Positions 37,812 through 46,292 of a DNA stretch of 64,000 nucleotides are shown piece after piece (position 1 is the stretch's first letter; every line of letters starts with the position of its first letter). The translations under genes and the position numbers were made by a program. Below the pieces are notes generated by a model. The model did not search any database. It saw only the letters and a list, made by a program, of their open reading frames with translations, and was not told where the DNA came from. Location: NCBI RefSeq assembly GCF_903866365.1, contig NZ_CAIPNF010000352.1, positions 1 through 64,000 of the forward strand, written 5' to 3'. This DNA comes from an uncultured Thiocystis sp. Its GTDB lineage: Bacteria > Pseudomonadota > Gammaproteobacteria > Chromatiales > Chromatiaceae.

Positions 37812-39776
37812 ATGGCGACTTCCAGCGACGAGATGAAGACCAAGCCCTCATGGCGCCGTTTTGAAGACGGCAATCATGTTTGGGAGAAACTGACCGACAA
37901 GATCTTCAATCAGGATACCTCCCATAAGTGTCCGACCTATGTCCACAAGACGCCTCCCTGTCAGGGAAGCTGTCCCTCCGGCGAGGACATCCGCGGCTGG
38001 TTGCAGATCGTGCGTGGCATGGAGCAGCCGCCGGCGGGCATGGATCGGCATGAATACGCCTTCCGCCGCTCCACCGAGGCCAATCCCTTTCCGTCCATGA
38101 TGGGTCGGGTCTGTCCCGCGCCCTGCCAGGACGGCTGCAACCGCAACGAGCTTGAGGATTTCGTCGGCATCAACGCGGTCGAGCAATTCATCGGCGATAC
38201 CGCCATCGCCAACGGCTACAAGTTCGACGCCGCGCCGGCCGACACCGGCAAGCGCGTCGCCATCATCGGCGGCGGCCCGGCCGGTCTGGCGGCGGCCTAC
38301 AACCTGCGCCGCAAGGGTCATGCCTGCACCATTTTCGAGTCGAACGAGGGTCTGGGCGGCATGTTCCGCTTCGGCATCCCCGGCTATCGCGTGCCGCGCG
38401 ACAAACTCGACGCCGAGATTCAGCGCATCCTCGATCTGGGCCAGGTCGAGGTCAAACTCAAGACCCGCGTCGGCACCGATGTCAGCGTCGAACAGCTTGA
38501 GAAGGACTATGACGCCATCCTCTGGGCGATCGGCTGTCAATCCGGGCGCGGTCTGCCGGTGCCGGGCTGGCAGGGTACCCCGAACTGCGTCTCGGGCGTT
38601 GCCTTCCTCAAGGCGTATAACGAAGGCCGGATGAAGTTCACCGCCGACAAGGTGGTCTGCGTCGGCGGCGGCGACACCTCCATCGACGTGGTTTCGGTCG
38701 CGCGCCGGCTCGGTCACATCACCAAGACCGGCAACAGCGCTCTGCCCGAAACCGTCATCCGCGACGGTTACGTGGCGCACGATGCCGCGAACGCCGCCGC
38801 CGCCGAGGGCGCCGAGGTGACTTTGACCTCGCTGTTCACTCGCGACAAGATGACCGCCTCCGAACACGAGGTGCATGACGCCACCCGCGAGGGCGTGACC
38901 ATCCTCGACGGCGTCATGCCGCTCGAAGTCATCAAGGACGCCAACGGTCGCGCGACCGGGCTGAAGGTCGCCGACTGTGCCATGACCGATGGCCGGCCGA
39001 CGCCCGTCGATGGCACCGAGCGCGTGCTGGCCGCCGACCTGATCGTCTCCGCCATCGGGCAGGGCGGCGATCTGTCCGGGCTGGAGGCGTTCGACAATGG
39101 CCGCGGCCTGATGGACTCCGACAAGTTCTATCAGGTGCCCGGCAAGGCGGGGCATTTCGTCGCCGGCGACATCATCCGCCCGCATCTGCTGACCACCGCC
39201 ATCGGTCAAGCCTGGATCGCGGTCGAGTCCATCGACGAATATGTCAATCAGGCCGAGCACAAGCGGCGTCCCAAGGTCGACGTGCATCACTTCAATCTGC
39301 TGAACAAGATGACCGAGGCCCATCTGGCCCCGGAAGCCTTCAAGCCAGCCGAGCGCGGCGACATGCGCGGCACCTCTGACGCCAACTACGCCATCCACAA
39401 CTACGAGGATCGCTCGGGCGCCGAGGTCATCCCGCACGACGAACTCTTCCTGGGGCACTTCAACTACGTGGCGCGCAATCTGCGCAAGGAAGAGGTGCCG
39501 AGTTCCGAGGACGTGCTGGGTCATTTCCACGAGCGCGTCATCGGACTGACCGAGGAAGAGGCGGTCAACGAGGCCAAGCGCTGCATGAGTTGCGGCATGT
39601 GCTTCGAGTGCGACAACTGCGTCATCTTCTGCCCGCAGGACGCCGTCTTCCGGGTCGACAAGAACAGTCGGACAACCGGCCGTTACGTGGATACCGACTA
39701 TGCCAAGTGCATCGGTTGTCACATCTGCGCCGATGTCTGTCCGACCGGCTACATCAAGATGGGACTGGGCGAGTAA
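37812..39776 (+). CDS. dsrL: DsrL, iron-sulfur flavoprotein NAD(P)H oxidoreductase
   Basis: A protein of 654 residues. The N-terminal glutamate synthase beta-like part has cysteines in CPTYVHKTPPCQGSCPSGED and GRVCPAPCQDGCNR. FAD binding is GGGPAGLAAAYNLRRKG (near residue 155), and the NAD(P) site is VCVGGGDTSIDVVSVARRLG. Two C-terminal [4Fe-4S] motifs are CMSCGMCFECDNCVIFC and CIGCHICADVC. DsrL interacts with DsrAB and takes up the electrons of reverse sulfite reduction, passing them to NAD(P)+. The presence of dsrL supports the oxidising direction of this pathway. Confidence 0.96.
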   Translation: MATSSDEMKTKPSWRRFEDGNHVWEKLTDKIFNQDTSHKCPTYVHKTPPCQGSCPSGEDIRGWLQIVRGMEQPPAGMDRHEYAFRRSTEANPFPSMMGRVCPAPCQDGCNRNELEDFVGINAVEQFIGDTAIANGYKFDAAPADTGKRVAIIGGGPAGLAAAYNLRRKGHACTIFESNEGLGGMFRFGIPGYRVPRDKLDAEIQRILDLGQVEVKLKTRVGTDVSVEQLEKDYDAILWAIGCQSGRGLPVPGWQGTPNCVSGVAFLKAYNEGRMKFTADKVVCVGGGDTSIDVVSVARRLGHITKTGNSALPETVIRDGYVAHDAANAAAAEGAEVTLTSLFTRDKMTASEHEVHDATREGVTILDGVMPLEVIKDANGRATGLKVADCAMTDGRPTPVDGTERVLAADLIVSAIGQGGDLSGLEAFDNGRGLMDSDKFYQVPGKAGHFVAGDIIRPHLLTTAIGQAWIAVESIDEYVNQAEHKRRPKVDVHHFNLLNKMTEAHLAPEAFKPAERGDMRGTSDANYAIHNYEDRSGAEVIPHDELFLGHFNYVARNLRKEEVPSSEDVLGHFHERVIGLTEEEAVNEAKRCMSCGMCFECDNCVIFCPQDAVFRVDKNSRTTGRYVDTDYAKCIGCHICADVCPTGYIKMGLGE

Positions 39777-39793
39777 GGCCCTTGGAGGCGTCG

Positions 39794-40267
39794 ATGGCTA
39801 CAGCCGTACTCAGAGCGAGCCTCGTCGCCGTCGGATTGGTCTGGACGCTTGCCGTCCAGACCGTTCAGGCGGAGGACGTGAAGCGTTACGTGGTCGAAGG
39901 CTCGCGGGCCGCGGGGCTTGAATCCTGTGTCGAGCCAACCGAACGGATGCGCCGTCAGCACATGGAGTTCATCAAGCATCAACGCATCGCCACGGTTCAT
40001 GAAGGCATCCGAACCGAGAAATACAGCCTGTCCGGGTGTGTCGACTGTCATATCAGCTACGACCAGGAACGGGTTCCCAGGCCAATCAACGATCCGGATC
40101 AGTTCTGTGGCGCCTGCCATGCGTTCGCCGCCATCGACCTGAATTGCTTCGACTGTCACGCCGCCGTGCCCAATGGGGCGCGACTCGATGCCACGGCCAT
40201 TGCCGCGCATCGGGCGGCGGGTGTCGGGCCGTTGGTCCAGTCTCGTCGCGATGGAGAGGACCGCTGA
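39794..40267 (+). CDS. dsrJ: DsrJ, periplasmic triheme cytochrome c
   Basis: A protein of 157 residues from the ATG at 39794 with GGAGG in front. A signal peptide (AVLRASLVAVGLVWTLAVQT, cleavage after QA) is followed by three haem sites: CVDCH, CGACH and CFDCH. Cys45 in LESCVEPTE fits the unusual distal cysteine ligand reported for DsrJ. It is the periplasmic redox subunit of DsrMKJOP. Confidence 0.95.
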   Translation: MATAVLRASLVAVGLVWTLAVQTVQAEDVKRYVVEGSRAAGLESCVEPTERMRRQHMEFIKHQRIATVHEGIRTEKYSLSGCVDCHISYDQERVPRPINDPDQFCGACHAFAAIDLNCFDCHAAVPNGARLDATAIAAHRAAGVGPLVQSRRDGEDR

Positions 40268-40268
40268 G

Positions 40269-41054
40269 ATGAAAGACGAAAACGAAGCCAGCGACGCGGC
40301 GGTCGATCCCCGCCGCCGCGCCTTCATGGGCGTGGCCGCCGGCGTCACGGCCGCGGTGGTCGCCCCCGGCGTGCTGCTGCATGCGGTCGCCGCCGCGCCG
40401 CGCTCGGAGGCGGTCACCGACGATGTCCGCTGGGGCCTGCTGATCGATACCGCTAAATGCGTCGACGGTTGCTCGGCGTGCGTCGCTGCCTGCGATCGGG
40501 AGAACGGGCTCGACCTGCAGTCCAAGCCGGAGGGCCAGTCGCCGCTCAAGTGGGACAGTCAGAGGGCGGCCTGGATCCGCAAGGTCAAGCTCCAGGACAA
40601 CCAGACCGGTCGGGTCACCACGCTGCCCATGATGTGCCAGCACTGCGAACACCCGCCCTGCGTCGATGTCTGTCCCACGGGCGCCTCCTTCAAACGCGCG
40701 GACGGTATCGTCATGGTGGACCGCCACCTCTGTATCGGCTGCCGCTATTGCATGATGGCCTGTCCCTATAAGGCCAGAAGCTTTATCCACGAGGAAATGC
40801 ACGGTCAGCTCACGGCCGTCCCGCGCGGCAAGGGTTGCGTCGAGAGTTGCAACCTCTGTGTCCACCGCCGCGATTTCGGCGAGGAATCCACGGCCTGCGT
40901 CGATGCCTGTGCCGCCGAGGGCCACCATGCGATCATGTTTGGCGATCTTAAGGATCCCGCGAGCCCGATCAGCCAATTGCTCAAGGAGATGCCGAGCCGG
41001 CAGATCCGCGAGGATCTGTCCCTGAACACGGGCGTGCGCTATTCCGGTGTCTAA
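40269..41054 (+). CDS. dsrO: DsrO, periplasmic iron-sulfur protein with Tat signal
   Basis: A protein of 261 residues from the ATG at 40269. A twin-arginine signal (DPRRRAFMGVAAG) leads into four ferredoxin-type cysteine groups: CVDGCSACVAAC, CQHCEHPPCVDVC, CIGCRYCMMAC and CNLC with CVDAC. It belongs to the HybA/NrfC type and transfers electrons between DsrJ and DsrP. It begins two bases after the dsrJ stop. Confidence 0.95.
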   Translation: MKDENEASDAAVDPRRRAFMGVAAGVTAAVVAPGVLLHAVAAAPRSEAVTDDVRWGLLIDTAKCVDGCSACVAACDRENGLDLQSKPEGQSPLKWDSQRAAWIRKVKLQDNQTGRVTTLPMMCQHCEHPPCVDVCPTGASFKRADGIVMVDRHLCIGCRYCMMACPYKARSFIHEEMHGQLTAVPRGKGCVESCNLCVHRRDFGEESTACVDACAAEGHHAIMFGDLKDPASPISQLLKEMPSRQIREDLSLNTGVRYSGV

Positions 41055-41075
41055 CCAAGGCGAGTGAAACCGATT

Positions 41076-42326
41076 ATGAAACGAATCGTCTATCGCGAGT
41101 GGCGTATCTCGCCCGCTCGGTATTGGGGCATCCTCGGCATCCTGGCCGCGGTCGCGGGCATGGCCATACTCGCCTTCGGTTACATGGAGCATACCGGCCA
41201 CTGGGTCACCGGCATGAATAACTCGGTGGTGTGGGGTACCCCGCACGTCTTCGCCGTGTTCCTCATCATCGCTGCGTCCGGGGCGCTCAACATCGCCTCC
41301 ATCGGCACGGTTTTCCACAAACCGATCTATAAGCCGCTTGGACGACTCTCCGGTTTGCTGGCGGTTGCCCTGCTGATGGGCGGGCTGCTGGTGCTGGTCA
41401 TGGATCTGGGGCGTCCCGAGCGGCTCATCGTCGCCATGACTCACTACAACTTCAGCTCCATCTTTGCCTGGAACATCTTTCTCTATACCGGTTTCATGGT
41501 GATCGTCATCGCCTATCTCTGGACCATGGCGGATCGTCAGGGTGGGCCGTTCAATCAGCCGGTCGGTATCCTGGCCTTTGTGTGGCGTCTCGCGCTGACG
41601 ACCGGCACCGGCGCCATCTTCGGCTTTCTGGTCGCCCGCCAGGCCTATGACGCAGCGATTCTGGCGCCCATGTTCGTCATCATGTCCTTCGCCTACGGAC
41701 TGGCGGTTTTCATGCTGGTGCTGCTGTTCACCTTCGCCGACGAAGGCCGTCCGATCGGACCCAAGGTCATGAGACGCCTGAAAAATCTGCTGGGCGTCTT
41801 CGTGGCTGGCGTGCTCTATTTCACCCTGGTGTATCACCTGACCAATCTCTACGGCGCCAAGAACGATGGCCTGGAGCACTGGCTGCTGCTGAGCGGCGGC
41901 ATCTATACCTTCCTGTTCTGGGTCGGCTGGGTGCTGATCGGCGGTCTGCTGCCGCTCGGGATCCTCTATCATCCGGAGTTGAGCAAGGAGCGCAACTGGA
42001 TCGTGGCCGCCTGTTCCCTGGTCATCCTGGGCGGACTGGCGACCCTCTACGTGATCATCATCGGCAGTCAGGCCTATCCCATCCAGATGTTCCCCGGCCA
42101 GACCATCCTGGAGTCCGGCTTTCTCGATGGCGTGAAGGGTCAGCCTGGACCCTACAGTCCCACCATCCCCGAGGTTCTGTTGGGGCTGGGCGGGGTCGCG
42201 GTGGCCTTGATTGTCACGGTCGTGGGTGTGCGGGTGCTGCAATTCCTGCCTGAATCGCTGGCGGACGGCGTGGTCCCGGTCGACGAGGAAACCCTCAGCG
42301 AGGAGGCATTCGCCAAGCCGGCCTGA
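41076..42326 (+). CDS. dsrP: DsrP, NrfD-type membrane subunit
   Basis: A protein of 416 residues from the ATG at 41076; a GTG four codons earlier also fits. About ten membrane helices, for example YWGILGILAAVAGMAILAFG, VFLIIAASGALNIASI and LLLSGGIYTFLFWVGWVLIG. NrfD-type proteins exchange electrons with quinones. It anchors DsrO and DsrJ on the periplasmic side. dsrN follows after five bases. Confidence 0.94.
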   Translation: MKRIVYREWRISPARYWGILGILAAVAGMAILAFGYMEHTGHWVTGMNNSVVWGTPHVFAVFLIIAASGALNIASIGTVFHKPIYKPLGRLSGLLAVALLMGGLLVLVMDLGRPERLIVAMTHYNFSSIFAWNIFLYTGFMVIVIAYLWTMADRQGGPFNQPVGILAFVWRLALTTGTGAIFGFLVARQAYDAAILAPMFVIMSFAYGLAVFMLVLLFTFADEGRPIGPKVMRRLKNLLGVFVAGVLYFTLVYHLTNLYGAKNDGLEHWLLLSGGIYTFLFWVGWVLIGGLLPLGILYHPELSKERNWIVAACSLVILGGLATLYVIIIGSQAYPIQMFPGQTILESGFLDGVKGQPGPYSPTIPEVLLGLGGVAVALIVTVVGVRVLQFLPESLADGVVPVDEETLSEEAFAKPA

Positions 42327-42331
42327 GACCG

Positions 42332-43711
42332 ATGGCCCATCTCTATCTCGCCGCGCCGCAGAAATCCTCCGGCAAGACCACGCTGACGATCGGACTCTGC
42401 CGCGAATGGCGCAATCGCGGTCTGGTCGTGCAGCCTTTCAAGAAAGGCCCCGACTTCATCGACCCGCTCTGGTTGACGCAGGCTGCCGGACGCGCCTGCT
42501 TCAACCTGGATTTCCACACCATGGACCGGGCCGAGATCGCCGCCGCGTTCAGCGACGAACTCGGCACGGCCGATCTCGGCCTGATCGAGGGGAACGTCGG
42601 TCTGTTCGACAGCACCGACCTCGCCGGCGCCAACAGCAACGCCGAACTCGCCAAACAACTGCGCGCCCCGGTCATTCTGGTCGTCAACTGTCATGGCATG
42701 GCGCGCGGAATCGCGCCCCTCCTGCTCGGCTACCGGGCCTTCGATCCGCAACTCCACCTCGCCGGCGTCGTGCTCAACCGGGTCGGCGGCACCCGTCATG
42801 GGGATAATCTAGTCCGGGTCGTCGAGCACTATACGGATCTGCCCGTCCTCGGCGTGTTGCATCGCGATGACGGGATCGGCATCGAGGAACGTCATCTGGG
42901 GTTGATGCCAAGCAATGAAGCCGCTGGCGCCGAGGCTTGGATCGAGGGGATTCGTCGCCGGATCGCCGAACAGGTCGATCTGGAGCGACTGATCGCGATT
43001 GCCGAGCAGGCGCCGCGCCCCGATCCAGTCGCGCCGCCCGCGTCGAGGGTCGCGTGCGACGGCGCGCCGCTGCGTATCGGCATCGCCCGAGACGCGGCAT
43101 TCGGCTTCTACTATCCCGACGATCTACGCGCACTCGCCGCCGGCGGCGCGGAACTGGTGTCCTTCAGCCCAGTCGCCGACGCCGAACCTCCAGACGTGGA
43201 CGCGCTCTTTCTCGGTGGCGGTTTCCCCGAATGCCGCATGGCCGAACTGGAAGCCAACCGCTCGATGCGTCAGGGAATCGCCGAGTTCATCGCCGACGGC
43301 GGGCCGGTCTACGCCGAGTGCGGCGGCCTCATGTATCTTTGCGAGGGCATGAGCTGGAACGGCGAGCGCCGCGCGATGGTTGGCGCGCTCAAGGCCGAGA
43401 TCGAGATGCGCCCGCGACCGCAGGGCAGGGGCTATGTCAGATTGCGCGAGACAGCGGATTTTCCCTGGCCGCGACTCACGCCTCGACCCGCTGAGATCGC
43501 CGCCCATGAGTTCCACCACTCAGCCGTGGTGCGGCCCGATCCGTCCTGGACCTATGGTTACGACATCCTGCGTGGCACCGGGGTGGACGGAGCGCATGAC
43601 GGAATCGTGCAAGGCAACCTGTTGGCCTGCTACAGCCATCTACGCGATGTCGGCGGAAACGGCTGGACCGGTCGATTTCTCGCGCATGTCAGGCGGTGCT
43701 TGGGGGAGTGA
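42332..43711 (+). CDS. dsrN: DsrN, siroheme amidating enzyme (cobyrinate a,c-diamide synthase-like)
   Basis: A protein of 459 residues. The N-terminal P-loop APQKSSGKTTLTIGL and DLGLIEGNVGLFDS belong to the CbiA ATPase fold. The C-terminal class I glutamine amidotransferase part has LFLGGGFPE and the nucleophile Cys in YAECGGLMYL, with HEFHH near the end. It amidates siroheme for DsrAB. In A. vinosum dsrR follows directly; here 2.2 kb of unrelated DNA intervenes. Confidence 0.95.
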   Translation: MAHLYLAAPQKSSGKTTLTIGLCREWRNRGLVVQPFKKGPDFIDPLWLTQAAGRACFNLDFHTMDRAEIAAAFSDELGTADLGLIEGNVGLFDSTDLAGANSNAELAKQLRAPVILVVNCHGMARGIAPLLLGYRAFDPQLHLAGVVLNRVGGTRHGDNLVRVVEHYTDLPVLGVLHRDDGIGIEERHLGLMPSNEAAGAEAWIEGIRRRIAEQVDLERLIAIAEQAPRPDPVAPPASRVACDGAPLRIGIARDAAFGFYYPDDLRALAAGGAELVSFSPVADAEPPDVDALFLGGGFPECRMAELEANRSMRQGIAEFIADGGPVYAECGGLMYLCEGMSWNGERRAMVGALKAEIEMRPRPQGRGYVRLRETADFPWPRLTPRPAEIAAHEFHHSAVVRPDPSWTYGYDILRGTGVDGAHDGIVQGNLLACYSHLRDVGGNGWTGRFLAHVRRCLGE

Positions 43712-43814
43712 CGATAGCGTCGCAGTTGGAGATCCGTTTTTAAACCGTATCAGCTCTGTATCGCGGTGTGATATTTCGCTTCAAGTTGTGCGCCGATGCT
43801 GACGCATCTTTCCG

Positions 43815-43919
43815 GTCTAACCATTCCTCGGCTAGTTCACCTTGGAGATTAAACGGATTCTGTCTAGTCGCAAACATGGAATCTGTCTAGTACCATAAGT
43901 ACGGATTCACTGTTAGGGC
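43815..43919. other. Possible attC-like recombination site at the left end of the dsr insert
   Basis: GTCTAAC (43815-43821) has the R-Y-Y-Y-A-A-C form of an attC 5' box, and GTTAGGGC (43912-43919) is a cassette-type boundary about 100 bases on. The region between shows only weak inner pairing. ATCTGTCTAGT-like direct repeats lie inside (near 43855 and 43882). It is weaker than the site at 44200-44293. Confidence 0.3.
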
Positions 43920-43937
43920 AAACAGGAGACATCAAGC

Positions 43938-44084
43938 ATGGGGCTAATCGCCGACCTTCTGAAAGAGATTCCGAGTACAGCTCGCTACAAAGCCGAGCTT
44001 GAAGCGATGGAAAAGGAGAATGTCTCTCTTAAAGCGCAGATAGCGGTTCTTCGCTCGGAGAACGAAAATCTACTTTCATATTGA
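43938..44084 (+). CDS. 48-residue coiled-coil peptide in the dsr insert, probably truncated
   Basis: ATG at 43938 with a strong AGGAG site upstream gives MGLIADLLKEIPSTARYKAE, then a heptad-like coiled coil (LEAMEKENVSLKAQIAVLRS) that ends abruptly in NLLSY. Larger proteins with this kind of start are familiar to me from mobile DNA, and the next 30-codon frame (44104-44196, ending DGHQYCAQHGLL) looks like part of a zinc-ribbon tail of the same protein. I read the pair as one gene broken by a frameshift or deletion. Function unknown. Confidence 0.5.
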   Translation: MGLIADLLKEIPSTARYKAELEAMEKENVSLKAQIAVLRSENENLLSY

Positions 44085-44199
44085 AGACCCTCGCGTAGCA
44101 AAGATGACCGACAAAAAGAACGTCGGAGATTTGTTCGCTCAGTATTCACTAACAAAAGATGGACACCAGTATTGCGCCCAACATGGCCTGTTGTGAAAA

Positions 44200-44293
44200 G
44201 CCCTAACCATTGTCTAAACCCGAGCCCGGCATCGGCGCCGTGCTCGCCCGCTGAGTCAGTAGCAGGCCGGGCCGGATTGGGCAGGCGTTAGGC
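44200..44293. other. attC-like site (integron cassette junction) between dsrN and dsrR
   Basis: GCCCTAAC (44200-44207) at one end and G/TTAGGC (44287-44293) at the other flank an imperfect palindrome. CCGAGCCCGGC (44220-44230) pairs with GCCGGGCCGG with one extra base, like the extrahelical bases of attC arms. GCCCTAAC is the exact complement of GTTAGGGC at 43912-43919, as expected if 43913-44287 is one cassette. GTTAGGC is the complement of GCCTAAC at 45757-45763, as expected for the next cassette. No integrase gene is visible. Confidence 0.5.
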
Positions 44294-44355
44294 ATCAGGA
44301 AGGCCAGTTCCTTGTCTGTCTAAGGTGTCTAAAATCGTCTAAAAGGGAGAGATCG

Positions 44356-44973
44356 ATGGCTGTAAAGTCAGCGTCCCATGCAATAACATCTGTATGTCAG
44401 AAGCAAGTGGGACGATGCTACATAAGGCTAATACTGCTTTCACTGACGATCGTAATTGCTGGCAGTGTCGAGGCAGCTTCGTTATGTAAAGCTATCGCGG
44501 TTATAGATGTGGCAACTACATTAAACGGCACCGCGTATACGGTGAGCGCAGGAAGTTACCTAGAGCCCGTAACAACTTATAAAGTTGACAAAGGGACTAA
44601 CGATTCGTGGTTTTGCTCTCACAGCTTATGCTATCTAACTCATTTATATAGGAAGGGCAAGAAGAGTGAGGCGCTACGCCTGATAAACTGTAGGATCGGG
44701 AACGTTTTATCTGACGGCATCAATGACGTCACTTACTACCTTGATCCGATAAGAGAAAAGAATTCAGAAGATGATCTTCGTCGATTTGATGTAATTAATA
44801 GATTGTTAGATATTGGTTTGTGTGAAGTGTGCGCGGACAACGCTGTTAACTTCTATTTGAAGAAGCCATCATCCGATTGTGCTAAATTAGTTAGGCAAGC
44901 TCTAGAAGGCAATCCAACTGCGATAGTAAAACTCACAGATTCTTCTCAAAATTTCTGTCAATGGGAATATTAG
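44356..44973 (+). CDS. Secreted or membrane-anchored cysteine-rich protein of unknown function
   Basis: A protein of 205 residues. GGGAGAG precedes the ATG. A hydrophobic segment (RLILLSLTIVIAGSVEAAS) follows a 24-residue basic head, with likely signal cleavage after EAA. The mature part has eight cysteines (for example WFCSHSLC, INCR, GLCEVC, DCAK, FCQWEY), which suggests disulfide bonds in the periplasm. The codon use is much more AT-rich than the dsr genes on each side, which marks it as acquired DNA. No family is recognised. It begins 63 bases after the attC-like site, like a cassette gene. Confidence 0.7.
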   Translation: MAVKSASHAITSVCQKQVGRCYIRLILLSLTIVIAGSVEAASLCKAIAVIDVATTLNGTAYTVSAGSYLEPVTTYKVDKGTNDSWFCSHSLCYLTHLYRKGKKSEALRLINCRIGNVLSDGINDVTYYLDPIREKNSEDDLRRFDVINRLLDIGLCEVCADNAVNFYLKKPSSDCAKLVRQALEGNPTAIVKLTDSSQNFCQWEY

Positions 44974-45023
44974 CCTCTATTAAAAAGCTGGGTTTCTGCC
45001 TTTTGGCAACCAACATTCGCGAG

Positions 45024-45095
45024 GGATCGGGGTCAGGTCTCGCATCGTAGCATCTGAATTAAAGAGGATCGGAGTCAGGTCTCGCATCGTAGCAT
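45024..45095. repeat. Two 30-bp direct repeats (GGATCGGGGTCAGGTCTCGC type)
   Basis: Copies at 45024-45053 and 45066-45095 differ at one base and are set at a 42-base period. GGGGTCAGGTCT sequences of this kind are often seen near REP-associated transposases in proteobacteria, but no transposase is present here. Confidence 0.6.
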
Positions 45096-45261
45096 TTAAA
45101 AATGAGATGCTGGCCAACAGGCGCGGCAGTGACGATTAACAATCGCATAATAAGCAATTAAAGCGCGGCCCCCAGACGGTGCGGTGCTCGTTCTGCATGA
45201 TCGTGCCAGCGGGGCCGCTTCATCTTTTCGTGACCAAATAAGACAGCGAACGGGGTTCGAG

Positions 45262-45762
45262 ATGATCATCAGAAGAGAAACGGTCGATGACATTGAGGCG
45301 ATCGGCCAAGTGACAATCGCCGCCTTCAAAACGCTTCCAATCAGCAATCACACGGAACAATTTATCATCAATGCGTTACGGGCTGCGGGGGTTCTGACGA
45401 TCTCTCTCGTGGCTGAAATTGATGGGCGAGTTGTCGGACATATCGCCTTTTCGCCGGTCGAAATTTCCGATGGTTCAACGGGGTGGTACGGTCTCGGTCC
45501 CGTGTCCGTCTTGCCGGAATACCAGAAGCAGGGGATTGGGCAATCGCTTGTCAACGAAGGAATCTCCATGCTGAAAGAGTTGGGCGGCGAAGGCTGCGCG
45601 CTTGTCGGCGATCCGAATTTTTATCGGCGCGTCGGTTTCAACCATGCCCCCGAATTAAGGTATGAGGGCATTCCACAAGAATTTTTCCTGGTCTTGCCGT
45701 TTCACGAAACAGTCCCGCAAGGCATGGTTGCGTTTCATGAAGGCTTTTTCGCCAATGCCTAA
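45262..45762 (+). CDS. GNAT-family N-acetyltransferase
   Basis: A protein of 166 residues from the ATG at 45262 (MIIRRETVDDIEAIGQVTIA). The acetyl-CoA loop is YQKQGIGQSLV, preceded by the strand YGLGPVSVLPE; GDPNFYRRVGF and the C-terminal part are typical of the YhbS-like group. It transfers an acetyl group to an unknown small molecule or protein. It lies in the insert between dsrN and dsrR. Its stop codon is part of GCCTAAC (45757-45763), the type of 5' attC box expected for a cassette gene. Confidence 0.85.
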   Translation: MIIRRETVDDIEAIGQVTIAAFKTLPISNHTEQFIINALRAAGVLTISLVAEIDGRVVGHIAFSPVEISDGSTGWYGLGPVSVLPEYQKQGIGQSLVNEGISMLKELGGEGCALVGDPNFYRRVGFNHAPELRYEGIPQEFFLVLPFHETVPQGMVAFHEGFFANA

Positions 45763-45765
45763 CTG

Positions 45766-45800
45766 CCGGTTCGCTGGCTTGTTGCCTAGCGTCAACCGGG
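45766..45800 (+). other. Bulged hairpin after the acetyltransferase gene
   Basis: CCGGTTCGCTGGC, TTGTT, GCC-T-AGCG, TC, AACCGG form a stem with single-base bulges directly behind the GCCTAAC box. It could be a damaged attC arm or a terminator of the insert. No matching GTTRRRY box is found before dsrR, so the right-hand junction is unclear. Confidence 0.35.
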
Positions 45801-45926
45801 ACAGTCGACATGACCATGATCGTTGACCGAGGACATGCCGACTAAGCTGCACTGTCCAAAACCGACATCATAAGGTTTAAACTTGTGTCAGTTCCAAAGC
45901 GGATAGCCAACAAGTAAAGGTCTGAG

Positions 45927-46241
45927 ATGTTTAAACTCACAGCAGCAGCCGCCGAACAGGTTCTGAAGGCGGCGAATCAGGGCGGCACCGAGGGCATGTC
46001 TCTGCGCCTGGCCGCCGCCCAGCAGCCGGATGGCGGTATCGACTATCGCATGGGATTCGACGAACTCACCGAGGATGACATTCGGATGACCTGCGAGGGT
46101 GTCGATGTCATCATGTCGCCTGAACAGGTTCCGCTGCTGGATCAGGCGATCATGGATTTTGTCGAGATCGAACCGGGGCAGTTCCATTTCATCTTTCTTA
46201 ATCCAAAAGACCCGAATTACAAACCGCCGATCGAGGATTAG
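45927..46241 (+). CDS. dsrR: DsrR, A-type scaffold homologue without cluster cysteines
   Basis: A protein of 104 residues of the IscA fold (MFKLTAAAAEQVLKAANQGG, SLRLAAAQQPDGGIDYRMGF, FIFLNPKDPNYKPP). The three cysteines that bind iron-sulfur clusters in IscA are not there; the single Cys is in MTCEGVDV. This matches DsrR of A. vinosum, which is needed for sulfur oxidation and thought to act after transcription. It is separated from dsrN by the 2.2-kb insert. Confidence 0.93.
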   Translation: MFKLTAAAAEQVLKAANQGGTEGMSLRLAAAQQPDGGIDYRMGFDELTEDDIRMTCEGVDVIMSPEQVPLLDQAIMDFVEIEPGQFHFIFLNPKDPNYKPPIED

Positions 46242-46292
46242 CAATGCTCGTCTTCCCCTGTGCAAGGTCATCTTTCAGCAGGTTCTGATCCG

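Noticed and set aside
40086-42242. A 718-codon minus-strand frame opposite dsrO and dsrP
   Set aside because: It is low-complexity (His, Gln, Asp, Gly) sequence opposite two recognised genes.
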